A stretch of 64,000 bases of DNA from Aaosphaeria pasadenensis. Lineage: Eukaryota > Ascomycota > Dothideomycetes > Pleosporales. The notes under the pieces are model-generated. The model had not been told where the DNA came from. It was given only the letters and a program-made list of their open reading frames with translations, and searched no databases. Shown here in pieces: positions 49,009 to 62,050 of this stretch (positions are counted from its first letter, which is position 1; each line of letters begins with the position of its first letter). The stretch is from assembly GCA_022813625.1 (NCBI GenBank), contig JAKLMB010000018.1, forward strand, positions 62,001 through 126,000. Reading direction: 5' to 3'. The position numbers and the translations under genes were made by a program.

Positions 49009-50308
49009 TGGATCGTCAAGCGAATGAGTCCAAAAGGATGGTATGATACTGTGTAGTGAATATTTGGGATGGTGGTGTTGACTGTTTTGGATGTTAGATG
49101 AGTGGGGGAAACATTTAATGAGTCTGCAAGCTCCGAAATGCGGCTAAGGGTTGCGCATACCTTGGTTCTAGGTACACTGCCGCAAGTGCTGACAATTGAT
49201 GGACTCTGCGCGCTCAATCACGTTACGATGAATTCTGTGATTCAATTGCAGAAGGATCAAAAGATGAGTCGAATGCTCAATATGGATATATTATTGTGGA
49301 GGTAGTGACTCTGCGCAATGATGATGATGCTGGAGATGGATGCAGACCCCGCGGTCAGAAAATCATGCCCCACCAGTGGCCAGTAACAATTGATGAATTA
49401 GGTCAACCTTTGGGACCAACGGTAATTGGGTATGGTACGGAATGGCACAATGAATGGTTCTGACGTCTTGTAGCTATGCTTTGCACAATTGTGTCCGTTA
49501 TGCAGTGTATGGGTAACCAATTGCCCTGTGCCTTTCTAGTGAGTATTGATACGGGCAATGAAATGAGCGTGAGAGGTGGTTATTGGTGGTGATGGAGTCT
49601 GATGGAGTCTCTTCTTCATACAAAGAGTACAAAGTGAGCCCTGCGTTGAGGGAATCCACTCGCAAGCGCAGCACAAGCCATCGGAGCATCATCGGCGAAA
49701 GAATTCTTCCACCACGCTAAACCCCATCCAGCCCCTCAGCCGTGCTCTCGCAAATTTGCACGCCAAGGTAGACACGTGACAGATGCAGCACGGGCCCTCC
49801 CCATCAAGTATAAGAGCGCGCCGTCCCCTCACACTCCTAGCTTTTTTCTGTAGTCCGACTTTACTTCATAGAATCATTTCTACAGTCGACTTCTCATCAC
49901 TGAGTACCTCAACTCAGCTGCATGATCCCAATCCGGCTGATGAGCTATACCCTCGGCGCCCCAGAGTGAGGCCTTTTATGCAGGTGGCTTCGGCTCCTGT
50001 GGCGATGATCTCTCGTTAGCTAGAGCTTTGGATTCGTCCGGCTCTTGGTTCACAGGGCGCTTGAGTGGAGGCTGACGGACTTGTCTTTTACTGTTTTTCA
50101 TCAATCTGATCTGGCTATGCTGGATGTTTGAGGAAGAACTACAACTGCGATGTTTATCGACGACGAAGCTGTCTGATTGCCTCCATCATTTGGAGATGGT
50201 GATCATGGTCCTTACTTGGGAAATACTGGATGTTGATATCGCTTGGCTGGAAAGCATGAAGAAGTTCGTTCTAACAATTTCTTTTACGACCGGCGGTTCG
50301 GTCATTCA
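49009..50308. other. intergenic, no supported gene
   Basis: About 1.3 kb between THR4 and the 3' end of the acetyltransferase. Short frames only. ATGATGATGATG-type runs occur near 49318-49330. Confidence 0.5.
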
Positions 50309-51543
50309 TCAGCACCAACCATACTTCTCGTTCCCAACCCAATCAATCTTCTCACTAATTGGCCCCTCATGCTCTGGGTACCACATCAAGCTCGCTATGC
50401 TCTCCCTGTCCCTGTGGATAAGTTTCGCACTGGAGTCCAGTCGTTGAGCAGCTTGCACCAGCGCAGGGCTAGGATTCCATGCTTCAACCTCCTCTGCCTT
50501 CCATTCCTCTGCCTGATGCTGTGCCATCGATAGGAGTGACGCCAACGCCGCAACAGTCTCCTCGGTGGGCGCCTGACTCTCTTGATCCTCAATCACCACT
50601 CGCAGGATGTGCAGAGTATTCCCCTTGGCCTCGCTCGCATTCGAGTTGTACCACATTCGCGTCCAATAGCACCACACGCGCTTGCCTACCTCAGATCCCA
50701 CCATCGCACCTTTAATCTGTGGTGCTTTTCCATGCAGCTCAGTGCCTACGAAGTTCTCTCGAGCGTGATGCCACCTGATGGTGTCGATATCCGGCAGCAA
50801 CGCAACAGCCGTAGGACTGCCCTTTGGCCGTGCTTGGAAGCTCTTGCGGAGCAGAGCCTCATCCAACTTGCAGAGCTCCTCCAAATCTCCCTCATGCAGC
50901 GGCTTCGCCTTTGGCAATCCTGCAGGATCCACCGATGGCGATGGAACCCCAGGAATAGAAATGTGAGAAGAACTGAAAGGTTCCCAACCGTAGTCGGCAT
51001 AAAATTTCTTACAAAGTCACTTGGTTGTAAAATCAAACAAACTTAGTTTAAACTCACCTTGCCGATATCAGAGAACAAGATAGAAAACAAACACTGGTGC
51101 TTCTCGCTCGTCTGATGCGTCTGCAACACCTTCCCCAGCTCCTGCATCATCCTCTGGGCATACTTCCTCCCCCTCAGATGCGGCGCACAGAAGACGCTCC
51201 CAATGCCATGCGTGATTGTCTCCTGCGTCTTGCCATCCTGCCACACGAGCGCCTTCTTCCTCAGCGTCTCACAGCTGGCGAGCGGCAGCCTGGCGGAGGA
51301 AGTGGGATCCAAGGGATTGCTCTTCGCGTCCTGATCCACCAGGATCCAGTAGGTGATGCCTCCGTCGCGGGTGAGTGCCTGCGACGACAGGACCTCCTCG
51401 CGGCGGAGATAGACAGGCAGCGACAGGGCGCCCTTCCATTCCGAGCCGTTGAGGTTGAGTTGGATGAGTTTTTCTTCCTCTGTTGGGTGGACGAGGGCGA
51501 GGGTTGGCGAGGTGCCGTGGGGGGGATCGACCACGGAACCCAT
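50309..51543 (-). CDS. LYC1-like lysine N-acetyltransferase (GNAT)
   Basis: Two minus-strand exons, 51058-51543 and 50309-51007, joined across a 50-nt intron, give 394 residues. The first exon holds the GNAT fold: YWILVDQ, then HGIGSVFCAPHLRGRKYAQR, which contains the acetyl-CoA pyrophosphate loop (RxxG-type), then FSILFSDIGK, which continues after the intron as KFYADYGWEPF. The second part (about 190-394) is the fungal-specific C-terminal domain with TIRWHHARENFVG and GSEVGKRVWCYWTRMWY. This layout matches LYC1 of Yarrowia, which acetylates L-lysine in lysine degradation, and its many filamentous relatives. Substrate specificity is assumed from family only. Confidence 0.85.
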
Positions 51544-53743
51544 TATCGCTTGAGATGTAGGTAGAGGAATATTGATTGGATGGCCCGGTGGTTTGGGATT
51601 GTCTATGAAACTTGGAAAGGTGAGACAATCTATGGAGCCTTCATGTATATATATCGAAATTCGATCGAATGCAGCAGTGATGATCAGGATCGGTCCAAAA
51701 TGAACAAAGGGAACTAAAGAAGCGAACGAGAAGGAGAGATAACGAGCACTTCAAATACCCTCAGCGACCGTCTTACAGACTTTCCTAGAAAGCATCAACC
51801 TAGGCAATTAGTGGATCCCCCACAGGTTCCCATTATCATGAAGCCCACTAGTCCCTTCCCCACAGTATCACCATTCAGGTTTTCCCTAGCCAGACGAGCG
51901 AATCCTGTGCTCCGTACGGTGCATCTGTGATGGCATCGTCGGCGGATTCCATCTGCACGTTCCGATGAAGGCCGTGGCAAAGCGAACCGGTCTGACCTCA
52001 CTCGGGACGGTCATGTGCGGTGATTAAAGGCTGGCGGAGGGGACGTCTAAACTATTACATAAATAAACGTAGTGCAAGTCGTTCCGCTCGCGCTTTCTGA
52101 AGGAGCCTGCGACTACGGCATGGAACAATCGGTCGACCTATTATGGAAGATAAGGGCTGTCACATGGATGCTGCCACGCACGATCGCGGGGGATCTGGTT
52201 TATTTGGTTTCTTTCGATGCTGCCTCTTGGATAATCATTTGTTCGAGTATTGAGGCTCATGAGTGGTCTGTGCACGCGCCTTATTCTCTCGTTAACATCC
52301 GTCCAATCCCTGCCTGAAGCAAAAAGCAAAAGATAACGAGGAAAAAGGAATGAGGCCGAGTGACCGAGAGAGTGTATCAGAGTAGAATGTGGGATGTATG
52401 AGAGTTTTGTAAGTGTGTAAGAGGTTGTAAGCAAGTACCAACCACTGACCTTTCGTCTTGGATGCGTCCCTTTCATTATCCAATCATTACTCCGTTCTCT
52501 AGAGCATACCTGTTATGCAGTACCGGATGAGTACCTACCTGGTACCAAGTACTGTGTGCCTACGTAGGTATGTTCGCAAGTAACTCCGTAGTTACTAGTG
52601 GCTATGACGAGGACGATTCCTGATTGATCGACTGCCTCTCCTTCGTCCATCCCTCCATTAACTCCTACTTCCTCCTTTCGTCCTCAGCTCCATTATCTAC
52701 TTAGGGATTATGTATCGCCGTGTCTCAGACCCTCAGTGTCGCATTTGCTCATACTGTCTGTGTCTTTGACTGCACACCGTTCTTGCAGAATGACATCGCG
52801 TATTATTGGATCGGCAGCTGAGCTCAGGCACGACCTCCTCCGACTCTAGGTGTCTAGGTGTCTAGGATTCTTCACAGACCAAGTCGCCTGATATACACAC
52901 TGACAGTACTCTGTACATTATACTTCGTTCGTTGTTCCCAGCGCTTCACCCGCCCAGCGAGCGTTCCTTTCCCCACGACGATTCCTTAAGAGGACAGTTC
53001 GTGCAACCTGCCTATTTGCGGTGTTTGCAATAATCATTCCTTCCTCGCGACAGCCCTCTGCTTCTCTTCCACCAGGATCGAATGCCCGCATCCTTCCGGG
53101 CGCTCATCGCATTCTCCATCCGTACATACTAGTACAAGACAATACAGCACAGGATTTTCATCTCAATCGTTTCCTCACAGCCTGGTAAAAAAAATACATA
53201 AAATCACGTATGCCTCTTGCGCGCTTGCTCTGTGTCTTGGAAATAGTAGGGCGGCCGCTTGCTCGCTCTTTACGCCCGACCGACACAACAACGACATACG
53301 AGGCTGCAATCCAACCTTACTCGCAGTGATTGACGCTCATTGATTTACTCTCCTGCACCTTGCTTGCCTCTCACTTCTTCCGCTTCACTTCGTGAGTCGC
53401 ACTTTTATCGGTCATCTGACCATCGTCCTTCTTTCTGGAGTAAATCACTCTTTCTACCGTAGGTGGGTTGCTCTCTTTGGACGCTGCTGCCGCTCTCACC
53501 TTCACTCTTTACAACCCCATTTCAATCTACTGCAAGTGCCACCTGTGCCGCAACCCTCACCCTCCACCCTCCAACTTCCACAACTTACAGATTCCGAACA
53601 CAGCCGGTGGAGAGTATAAGAGGCGATCCAAATCGACTTCTTTCGCGCTCGTTGTGGCCGACATTGCAATATAACACTCACTTAAAATTAACCATCAACA
53701 GCGACGGTAGTAATTGGACGGCGAGATAGCATCAACTGGTCAA
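51544..53743. other. intergenic, no supported gene
   Basis: About 2.2 kb between divergent genes (acetyltransferase minus, RBR ligase plus). A small tandem run, CTAGGTGT repeated, lies near 52846-52864. From about 52900 the plus strand is pyrimidine-rich, as expected for a long leader of the RBR gene. It may include an unrecognised non-coding 5' exon of that gene. Confidence 0.5.
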
Positions 53744-56334
53744 ATGTGGTCTGCGGCGCACAGAGATGTCGTCGAGCTACTTTCAGAAGAGGAAGGACTC
53801 AACACACCGAGACGGAAGCCAAAGAGGTACCGACCGGATAGTGCCATCACAATCGATTCAGGATCAGAATTGGAGGATATCGCCTTTAAGAATGACACGC
53901 CCCTTCGCGGATCCCCACCTTCACAGCGGCCTTCGCAAGCAGCAGTCAGCGAAGTTGGGGACATGCGTCCGTCCATGTGTCTTCAGAAAATCGTCGAAAT
54001 CTTTCCAGACATCTCAAAGAAATATGCACTTGAACTCATCGACAGACATGGGGTCGGCAGAAGTCTGTCCCAAGTTGCCATGGAGAACCTTCTTTCTCGG
54101 ATTATTGAAGGGGGAAAATATCCCAAAGAGGAGGAGGAATCCCATTCCAACGATAAGAAGAGGAAGAGGGCTAGTTCTAACGACTCTGATACGGAGGGCT
54201 CTATCGAATCCATTACATCACCATATAAATACTTCAACGCGTAAGTATTCTTCCTTTCTCATCGTGTCAATTCGACTGCATCAGTTCTACACTACCAACT
54301 TCGTCACTCTGGCTGTGGTGAAATCTAATATGGGTCTTGGCATGGCGAAGAGCGTACGGCCAATTCATCGGCAATTAACCAAACGGGCATGCTGAGCCAT
54401 TGTTACGGTTACGCACCTCAATTATTGTTAGACGCCGCCATCGGTGCGGGTTGCCAAGTCACACGCATCTTGTGTTGGGACACAACCACTTGTCACTTCA
54501 ATGACTGTGGCTATCGCCATCTTACATAGTTGATACGACTGACACGTAACAATAGGTTGGACCTGTTGAAAGACGAATTCCCCGCGGTTCCAGCACTACA
54601 TATTGAAAAGACCTGGCAAGCGATGCGTTCACTGTCGGCCACATTCGCTACTCTGTCGGCCCAGCTGCGAGACATTAATAGCCCTTCATGCGCTTTCCGC
54701 AAGCTGAAAAAGGCCCGCCCTTCTCGTGGATACGAACGCAAACTGCGCGAGAGAGGTGGCCCGGTGACTCTAAAGGTCATAGACGAATTTGATAGTGCTC
54801 GAAAGAGAGCGAGGAAAGAAGAATCGAAGCTGCTGAAGATACGACAGCTAGAGGAAGCGGAAGAGAGAAATTTGAGCATGGCCAGGCAAAGAGGCGAAGT
54901 GGGAGAATGCCAATGTTGTTTTGCGGACTTTCCTTTCAACAGGATGACTTGCTGCAATGGCGACACAATACATTTCTTTTGTCGGGACTGCACGAAACGT
55001 TATGTGGAGTCGGAAATTGGCAATATGCGATGTACGATTGTCTGTTTCGCAGACACAAACTGCGGGGGCACATTTCGACGTCAATATCTGTTGGACTCCC
55101 TCAGCCAATCCACTTTTGAACGGTTGGAGCATCTGCAACAACAGGCCGACCTCGCTGCTGCAAACCTGGACTTTCTTGAAGAATGCCCATTCTGTGACTT
55201 TAAGATGGAATGCCTTCCTATCGAAATTGACAGAGAATTCCGGTGTGAGGCCCCAAAATGCAGGAAAGTCAGCTGTCGCGCATGTCAGAAGGAAACTCAT
55301 GTGCCAATGACGTGCGAGGAAGCCAGAAAGGAAGAAAAACTAAACCTCAGACACACTATCGAGGAGGCAAAGTCGGAAGCATTGATCCGAAAGTGCAATA
55401 AGTGCAGTAATCCGTTCATCAAGGAGTATGGCTGCAACAAGATGACGTGTGGCAAGTGCGGCAATATGCAATGGTAAGTTTCTTTCGATCAACCAAGCTG
55501 TGCTCGAAGCTGATGATTTCTACTAGCTATGTGTGCTCAAAGAATGTAGCGGCTTACGATCATTTCGGGGGGGAAGGGTGTCCTTTACACGATAACATCG
55601 AAGAGCGACATGAAGAAGATATACGCAAGGCTGAAGACGAAGCCATGCGAAAGATTCGTGCAGAGAACCCTGACATCACTGAAGAGGATTTGAAGATCCT
55701 ATCTTCAGATCGGGTCTTGAAAGCGGAGGCAGAACGGAAACAGCAAGCCCAAGCACGACATGACAATTTCCGCTTCCACATGGATGGCAATCAGCTCAGA
55801 GCTCGTGAGGCGCTCTTCTTGGGAGGTCCTGTAGCAGGAGCACCGGCACCAGTACCTGTCCGTGCTGCTGCTGCTCGTCCACCACCACCGCCGCCGCCGC
55901 CGCATCCATACCCAGCAGTACAGAATGGGCAGATACCGCACTATGTACCAGTTTGGCCGGCCTGGCCACTACCACACATGGTCCAGCCTGTCGCTATGGA
56001 TCCACAAGGAATCCCGATTCCACAACCCCCACAACCTCAGGCCCATCACCTGCACCCCACAGGCGCCCCTTTATACCCCAATGCACCACCGAGATATCTA
56101 CCAGGGTTCCCTATGGACGACAATTATGCTGTAGCGTATGCAGCAATGTATGGCGACGAATTGGTACGGTTGGATGATGTCGTACCACAAGGATATCATA
56201 ATGGAGCTTATCAGCCTGGATACCAACAGAACGTGGCTCCCATACAAGTGCCACAACAGAATCATAACCCTCCGCAGCAACCACAGCAGATGCACCAGCA
56301 GCAGCAACAGTGGCAGCAACGGTGGCAGCGGTGA
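53744..56334 (+). CDS. RBR-type E3 ubiquitin ligase (RNF216-like)
   Basis: Three exons, 53744-54240, 54556-55473 and 55527-56334, give 740 residues. The RING-in-between-RING module spans about 284-490: RING1 starts C284 (CQCCFADFPFNRMTCCNG), then an IBR with CPFCDFKMECLP and CRKVSCRACQKETH, then RING2 beginning at C446 (CNKCSNPFIKEYGCNKMTC) with the likely catalytic cysteine C459, and CYVCSKNVAAYDHF after the last intron. This order and the helical region after the IBR recall RNF216/TRIAD3. RBR ligases pass ubiquitin through a thioester on RING2. The tail has an eight-proline run (near 620) and a Gln/Pro/Tyr-rich end with a QQQQ stretch. The N terminus is acidic and disordered. The first intron is unusually long (315 nt). 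Confidence 0.87.
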
Positions 56335-56825
56335 TGAGGAGAGCCATTTCGATGGCCACAACAGTGAAGCGTCATTTCCAGGGCGAAAGGACAAACCAGA
56401 GGAGCGTTGGTGCTCGTGGGCTTGATAACACGACAAGACCCAAGTCCTTTTCAAGGAAGCAGCTCTAATGCAAACATTTCTACTATATTCATGGTGTACG
56501 GAGTAATTTTGGGTGTTTTTCGAATGGGGACTATGTGGTTAGAGTTATGGATGGAAAAACGCATGGCAGCAGTGGCAGTGATACCCTGGAATTCTTAAAT
56601 TTTTTGTCTAGCTTAAAAGAAGTATTAGTATCGAATCTTACTACTATTGTAAGAGTGAATGGAATGATCATAAATATGAAGCATGGGTTTTGCACCGCAT
56701 CATGTCGCGACGGTTATGGAGGAGCGGCGATTGGGTATCCTAGCTGACGATACCAGGACCGTAACATCGTAGTGACCAGTATAGACCCATCTCTATGCGA
56801 TCAAGCTCCCAAGACCATCTCTACA
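56335..56825. other. convergent 3' region
   Basis: About 490 bp between the convergent ends of the RBR ligase and the Rev7-like gene. No gene is seen. Confidence 0.5.
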
Positions 56826-57746
56826 TCACTTCTCCCCGCCCTCAAACTTCGCCCTCCCCTCCTCAACCCACGTCTCAAACTTGAAAACCCCCGCCTGCAC
56901 CGTCCGAATCGGCGTGACCCTCACACCCCCGAGATCCCCACCCTCCCCCTCTCCCTCCACCTCGCTCTCCCCAGTACCAGTACCAGTACCACTCCCCGCG
57001 GCCCCCTTCCTCCCCGTCCTCTGCAGACTCTCCTGCGCGGGAATCCAAACCCCCTGCTCCGCGCCAGCCCTCCCCCCAATCGGCGGATCCACCTCCGCAT
57101 CGTCCCTCAACTCCATACTAACATTGAACCCGCACCCCTTCGGCAGCGGACTAAGCCGCGCGCACCGCGTGTGCAGGCTGATGAGCGCGGCGCGGTATTG
57201 CTCTGAGAGGTTCGCTTCGACGTCTTTGTCCAGCGGCGTCGCGGACGCTTTCGGGGCGTCGTTGGAGGAAGGGTTGTTGGAAGAAGGGTTGGAGAGGGAG
57301 ACGCCCGGGGAGGAGGGGCTCAAAGGGTCGCGCGCGAGGTCGATTTCCCGGTCTCGCTCGCGGGGAGAGATGACGGGGAAGCGGGATACGTCGAGCAGGA
57401 AGCGTTCGAGGATTTTGGGGCTTCCCTGCGGAGCTGCAGTCGTCTTGCCTTGGGGACTGTTGCTGCCACCTGGGGGTGAAGGAGGAGGGGGAGAGATGTG
57501 GTAGATGACGATTGCGATTTTGGCGACGGTGCCGGCGAGGAGTTCGGAGTGGATGGCGGAGACGGCGTCGGCGATCCAGGTGCAGACTGCGGGGTGGCGC
57601 GACTGGTGGACGGAGGTGTTGTGGAAGCGGGAGGGGGCGAAGGTGGCGGGTGGGTAGAGTGCGCGGAGGTAGAGGAGCGTGTGGATGTAGCAGGTTAGGA
57701 AGTTGGTGAAGTGCGTGAGGGTTGTCGTGTACGTTTGTGATGTCAT
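56826..57746 (-). CDS. rev7: HORMA-domain protein, Rev7/Mad2L2-like
   Basis: An intronless gene of 306 residues with ATG at 57746. The N-terminal half has the HORMA features of Rev7: FTNFLTCYIHTLLYLRALYP, HQSRHPAVCTWIADAV, GTVAKIAIVIYHI and, after a Pro/Gly/Ser-rich insertion, PKILERFLLDVSRFPVI. The second half continues the fold in broken pieces (EQYRAALISLHTRCARLSPL, CGFNVSMEL, VWIPAQ) with a large low-complexity insertion (Gly/Thr/Glu) before the C-terminal RVTPIRTVQAGVFKFETWVE. Rev7 is the non-catalytic subunit of DNA polymerase zeta and acts in translesion synthesis and in repair-pathway choice. The insertions make it longer than the human protein (211 residues), as is usual in filamentous fungi. 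Confidence 0.87.
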   Translation of the reverse strand: MTSQTYTTTLTHFTNFLTCYIHTLLYLRALYPPATFAPSRFHNTSVHQSRHPAVCTWIADAVSAIHSELLAGTVAKIAIVIYHISPPPPSPPGGSNSPQGKTTAAPQGSPKILERFLLDVSRFPVISPRERDREIDLARDPLSPSSPGVSLSNPSSNNPSSNDAPKASATPLDKDVEANLSEQYRAALISLHTRCARLSPLPKGCGFNVSMELRDDAEVDPPIGGRAGAEQGVWIPAQESLQRTGRKGAAGSGTGTGTGESEVEGEGEGGDLGGVRVTPIRTVQAGVFKFETWVEEGRAKFEGGEK

Positions 57747-58754
57747 GGCTGCTGTGCTATGGTGTGTTCACCGTTGGTGTTGAGGTTGGACGGTATGAGA
57801 CGTGACGTTCCGTGTAGGTTCACCGTTGGTACGAGGGTGGTGAGGAGGTTGAGCAGGTAGAGAGTTGCTCTTCTGCTGTGCGGATCGCGTGTAGCATTAT
57901 CGTGATGTCTTGTTTTGAAGAACGGTGGTGGTAGAGGAGGTGGTTACAGCTGGAAGTGTTTGGAGGTGTAAGTCGTTAAGAAGCTCCAGGTCGATAACGC
58001 GTCAATTCACCCGACAGCTCCAAGCCAAGACTTCTCATCCATACACCGCCCACATTGCTCTTGCTATGGCTATGGGTATCGCTGGTATTGCAGTCAAAAT
58101 ACCGCCGATCGTGTCCGAATCTTCTGGTGGTGAGGGGTCAATTTTTTTCCTGTTGGCCGGGTTGATCGTGCCCAACGTTTTCACTGGACCATGGGCATCG
58201 ACGATGTCTGAAGGTATAATTGTAATCGTATTATTGTAAGAATTGCTCGATTACCCCACCACTGTTCGGCCGTAGGTAGATAGGTAGATAGAAGAGAGAT
58301 ACTTGTGATTATCTACCGTGTACTTGACGTGTTTTGTGCGTGCCCAGCCCCCAGCCCAGGCCACTCCAGCTGTTTTCTGCCCCTCCCGCAAACCCCGGTC
58401 AGCTTATTCCTCCTACCAACAACAACCCACCTAAAAAATAACATAACATTCACAATCATACTTACATCCATACATACTCGTTCACACACGCCCACATCTT
58501 ATCCATATTTACTCAACTCCAGATTACCTCCCTCGAGATCTGGCATCCCATCATTCTAGGACGCGTCGAGCTGCTCCTCGCTCGCTTGTCCCTTCACTCA
58601 CTCCCTCTCAATCACCCCCGCGGGCCATAACTTAATCATACCTACAATTGCACACTAGACGGTCCCTCTCTGCTAGGCCTGGTCCCTCCGCAATCACACG
58701 CTTACCGCCCTCCCTCGCGTCCCAAGCCACACCAAAAGTAACTCGACCATCCCA
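57747..58754. promoter_or_regulatory. divergent promoter region, Rev7 and karyopherin
   Basis: About 1 kb between two divergent starts. A GTAGGTAGATAGGTAGATAG run lies near 58273-58292. The 380 bp before the karyopherin start are rich in C and poor in G on the plus strand, the usual look of a fungal promoter and leader. Confidence 0.4.
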
Positions 58755-61700
58755 ATGGAAGACCAGCTCATACAGCTCCTGTCCGCCACCCAATCCGGCC
58801 AGGAGGGCGCCCGAAAACAAGCAGAGCAGCAGCTGCAGTCACTATACCCCCATGCCGACTTCCAGCTCGGCCTCGTCGCCATCGCGTCCCACGAAAGTGT
58901 CCCACTGAACATCCGACAGGCCTCGCTTCTGGTCCTCAAGAAGTTTGTGGTAGAATGCTGGAGCTCCTCCTTGGACGAGTTCAAGGGCCAGGAACTGGTG
59001 GCGCCTGAGAACAAGGCGCGGATACGGGACACGCTGCTCGACCTCTCCACCCAGGACCAACTTGACCGCAAAGTCAAGTCCGCAGTCAGCTACGTCGTGA
59101 GCAAGATCGCGAGCGCAGACTTCCCCGACGAATGGCCCGATCTGCTGCCCAAATTGATGCACATCATCCCGACTGGTAGCGACGGACAGGTTCATGGCGC
59201 GCTCAAGGTGCTCTTGGAGCTTGTCGACGAGGCATTCGACGATGCTCGCTTCTTCCCCGTCGCGCGGGATCTTCTCAAGGTCGTCTACGATGTGGCCGTC
59301 AATGAGCAGAGGAAGCCGACCCTACGCGCTCTCGCGGTCAGCGTCTTCCGTGGTTGCTTTGACATTCTGGAAATGATCATGGCGGACCACAAGGCGGAGG
59401 TCAAGGCGTTCGTGGAGGAGGTCTTGAACCAGTGGACACCATTCTTCATCAGCATCATGAAGACGAAGTTGCCAGACCCACCGTCAGAGCAGGAGGAGAC
59501 CGACGAGACCACAAACGCGGAATTGTACCGTGGTCTTGTGTCGTTGAAGCTCCAAGTAGTCAAGGTGAGGTCTCAAGTTATATTGCATGAACTCGATACT
59601 CAATATTTTCTAGGTCCTTATGCGCGTACGCTCTGTGTTCCCCTCAATGCTGTCGCCGCAGAGCCCCGTTCTCTTCTCTGCTACCTGGGAGGAGCTCTCG
59701 TCGCTACAAAACGCATACCACCAGATGTACATTTTGGAAGAGCGACAAAGCAGGCTCGAGGACGGAGATGGTCTCCCATATACGCTGGATTTCCTTGTTC
59801 TCGAAGAGCTCGACTTCATGCAGGCTTGCCTTCGTGCTCCGCCCGTCCGATCTGAGCTGGAGCAACAACTACAAAACGCCCAAGGTGCGGAGAATACGTG
59901 GGTCGCCGAGGTTATGAAACTGGCGGTCGCGTATGCGCAAATCACTACGGAAGAGGAGGGTCTTTGGGACGTGGACGTCAACATCTTCCTCTCGGAGGAG
60001 ACCAGCGTCACGGCGAACTACACTCCCCGAACGGCCTGTGGTGATCTCGTTATCAAGCTCGGCGAGTGGCTTACACAACCTACCATAGAAGGTCTGTTGT
60101 CTTACACGAGATCACTCTATTCCACCACCGAAAGCTGGAAAGCGAAAGAAGCCGCCTTGTACGTACTGAACCAGCTCTTGAGCGATTTCCAGGACGTGGA
60201 CAAGCAGATCGGACCAGAGGCTGCTACTGCTTTCATCGACTTCATTCGCTATGCCATGCAGCAACCCGATGTATTCCTCAGGGCGCGAGGATATCTGGTG
60301 GCTGGCAGCCTTACAAGGACCTCGGGCGATGCTTTGCAACAATATGCGCCTTCATTTTTGCAGGACTGCCTGAACGCTATCACCAACGACTCCTCGGATG
60401 TTGTCCAGGTCTCATGTATCCGTGCGCTCCAGTTCTACCTCCAGGCTCTTCCAGGATCCGTTACCCAACCGGTACAGGACACCATCATCTCAGCTATCTC
60501 TACCTACACTCAGAGCCAGGATATGCAAGAGTTGGCAGAGAGCGACGATCTGATAGTAACGCTCGTGGAAACCCTCCGAGATGCAATCTTGCTCGATACC
60601 CGGACATGCCTTACAGGCAATGGACTCGACCTCCTCTTTACTATTGCTAGCCATGGCGCCAACAATTTCCAGCTCGTCATGCTCGTGCAGGAGACATTTG
60701 AGGACGTCACACAATCTATTGCTAGCATGGGCGCAGATGCCTACGTCACGCTCTGCGCCAAGGTTCTTCCATCATTGACCGGAGCCTTTGATATTGGCAA
60801 CCTGACTGAAGAGAATGCTTTGACCAACGTAAGCCCCCTTTGACTGTGATTTGGATGATCAAATCGACTAACTTTTGATAGCTTGCTGCTGACCTCTTGT
60901 CTGCTCTCGCCGAACATGGCCTCGAACCTCTCCCTCAAGGTTTCGTCCAGGCCACCATGCCCAAGATGCATCGTCTTCTGCTAGGCTCGGATAATGAGGA
61001 ACTTCTCAAATCGTGCACGATGGCAGTCAAGAATATCCTTGCGCACGACCACCAGCAACTGTTTGAGTGGCATGCGGAAGATGGCAAGGGTGGTCTGGAG
61101 GTCGTTCTGATCATCATTGATCGCCTACTCTCTCAATCCGTGAATGATCACGCCGCCGGCGAGGTTGGATCTCTGGCCGCAGAGGTCGTTGAAAAGGCGG
61201 GTAGTGAGCGCCTAGGACCTTACCTTCCCCAGCTTCTTCGCGCCGTTGCCATTAGGCTTGGAACGGCCACACACGCGCCTTTCATTCAAAGTCTTACTCT
61301 CGTATTCGCCCGTCTCAGCCTGAACAACGCCTCTGAGGTTGTAGACTTCTTGGCTGGCCTCGATCTGGATGGCGTGAGTGGTCTGCAGGTCGTGATCGCT
61401 AAGTGGTTGGAGAACTCCATCAACTTCGCTGGTTACGACGAGATTAGACAAAAGTGAGTATCCAGACCCAGACTCTACAAATTTCGAAGCTAATATCTTG
61501 TAGTGTCATCGCACTCTCCAAGCTCTACGATCTCAAGGATGCCCGCATCGCACAAATCCAGGTTAAGGGTGATCAGATTCCAGACTCGAGCAACCAGATA
61601 ATGACTCGTAGCAGAGCGAGGACAAGTGAGTTAAGCCCTACATTTCTCCTTAGATATCCATTAACTGGCCGACTTTCAGACCCTACCCAATACACCGTTA

Positions 61701-62050
61701 TTGCTGCGCCCTTGAAAATCCTCAAGGTCCTCATCGTCGAGCTTCAAGGTGCATCCGGCACACAGCTCGATGCTTCGGCCGCCGCCGAGCTCGCCGAAGA
61801 AGACAGCAACGACGACGACTGGGAAGACGAGCCGAACCCCTTCACAGACCTGGGCACCGGCCTCAGCAAAGAGCAGCTCATGAACCTTGCCGCGGAAGAC
61901 GGGCCAGGGTCCGGACGCCAGCGCGACGACGAGACCCAAGGCTTCCTCGTCGACTTCTTCAAGCGTGCGGCGGGCACACCGGGATTCCAAGAAGAATGGG
62001 ACGCATTGACACAAGACGAGAAGTCCAGGCTCCAAGAGAGCGCGAACTAA
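58755..62050 (+). CDS. kap114: importin-9/Kap114-type karyopherin beta
   Basis: Five exons, 58755-59564, 59614-60828, 60882-61453, 61504-61625 and 61680-62050, give 1029 residues. The N terminus is an importin-beta type HEAT region with GARKQAEQQLQSL, NIRQASLLVLKKFVVECW and FPDEWPDLLPKLM, which binds Ran-GTP. Helical HEAT repeats continue to about residue 940. The acidic block EEDSNDDDWEDEPN near 945 and the C-terminal FKRAAGTPGFQEEWDALTQDEK match Kap114/importin-9, which imports TATA-binding protein and histones H2A-H2B into the nucleus. All joins restore the frame. Another member of the importin-beta family is unlikely because of the acidic C-terminal block. Confidence 0.9.

Noticed and set aside
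56881..57504. Plus-strand frame of 207 codons opposite the Rev7-like gene
   Set aside because: It is the antisense of a gene with clear HORMA motifs; the proline/serine-rich translation is a shadow.
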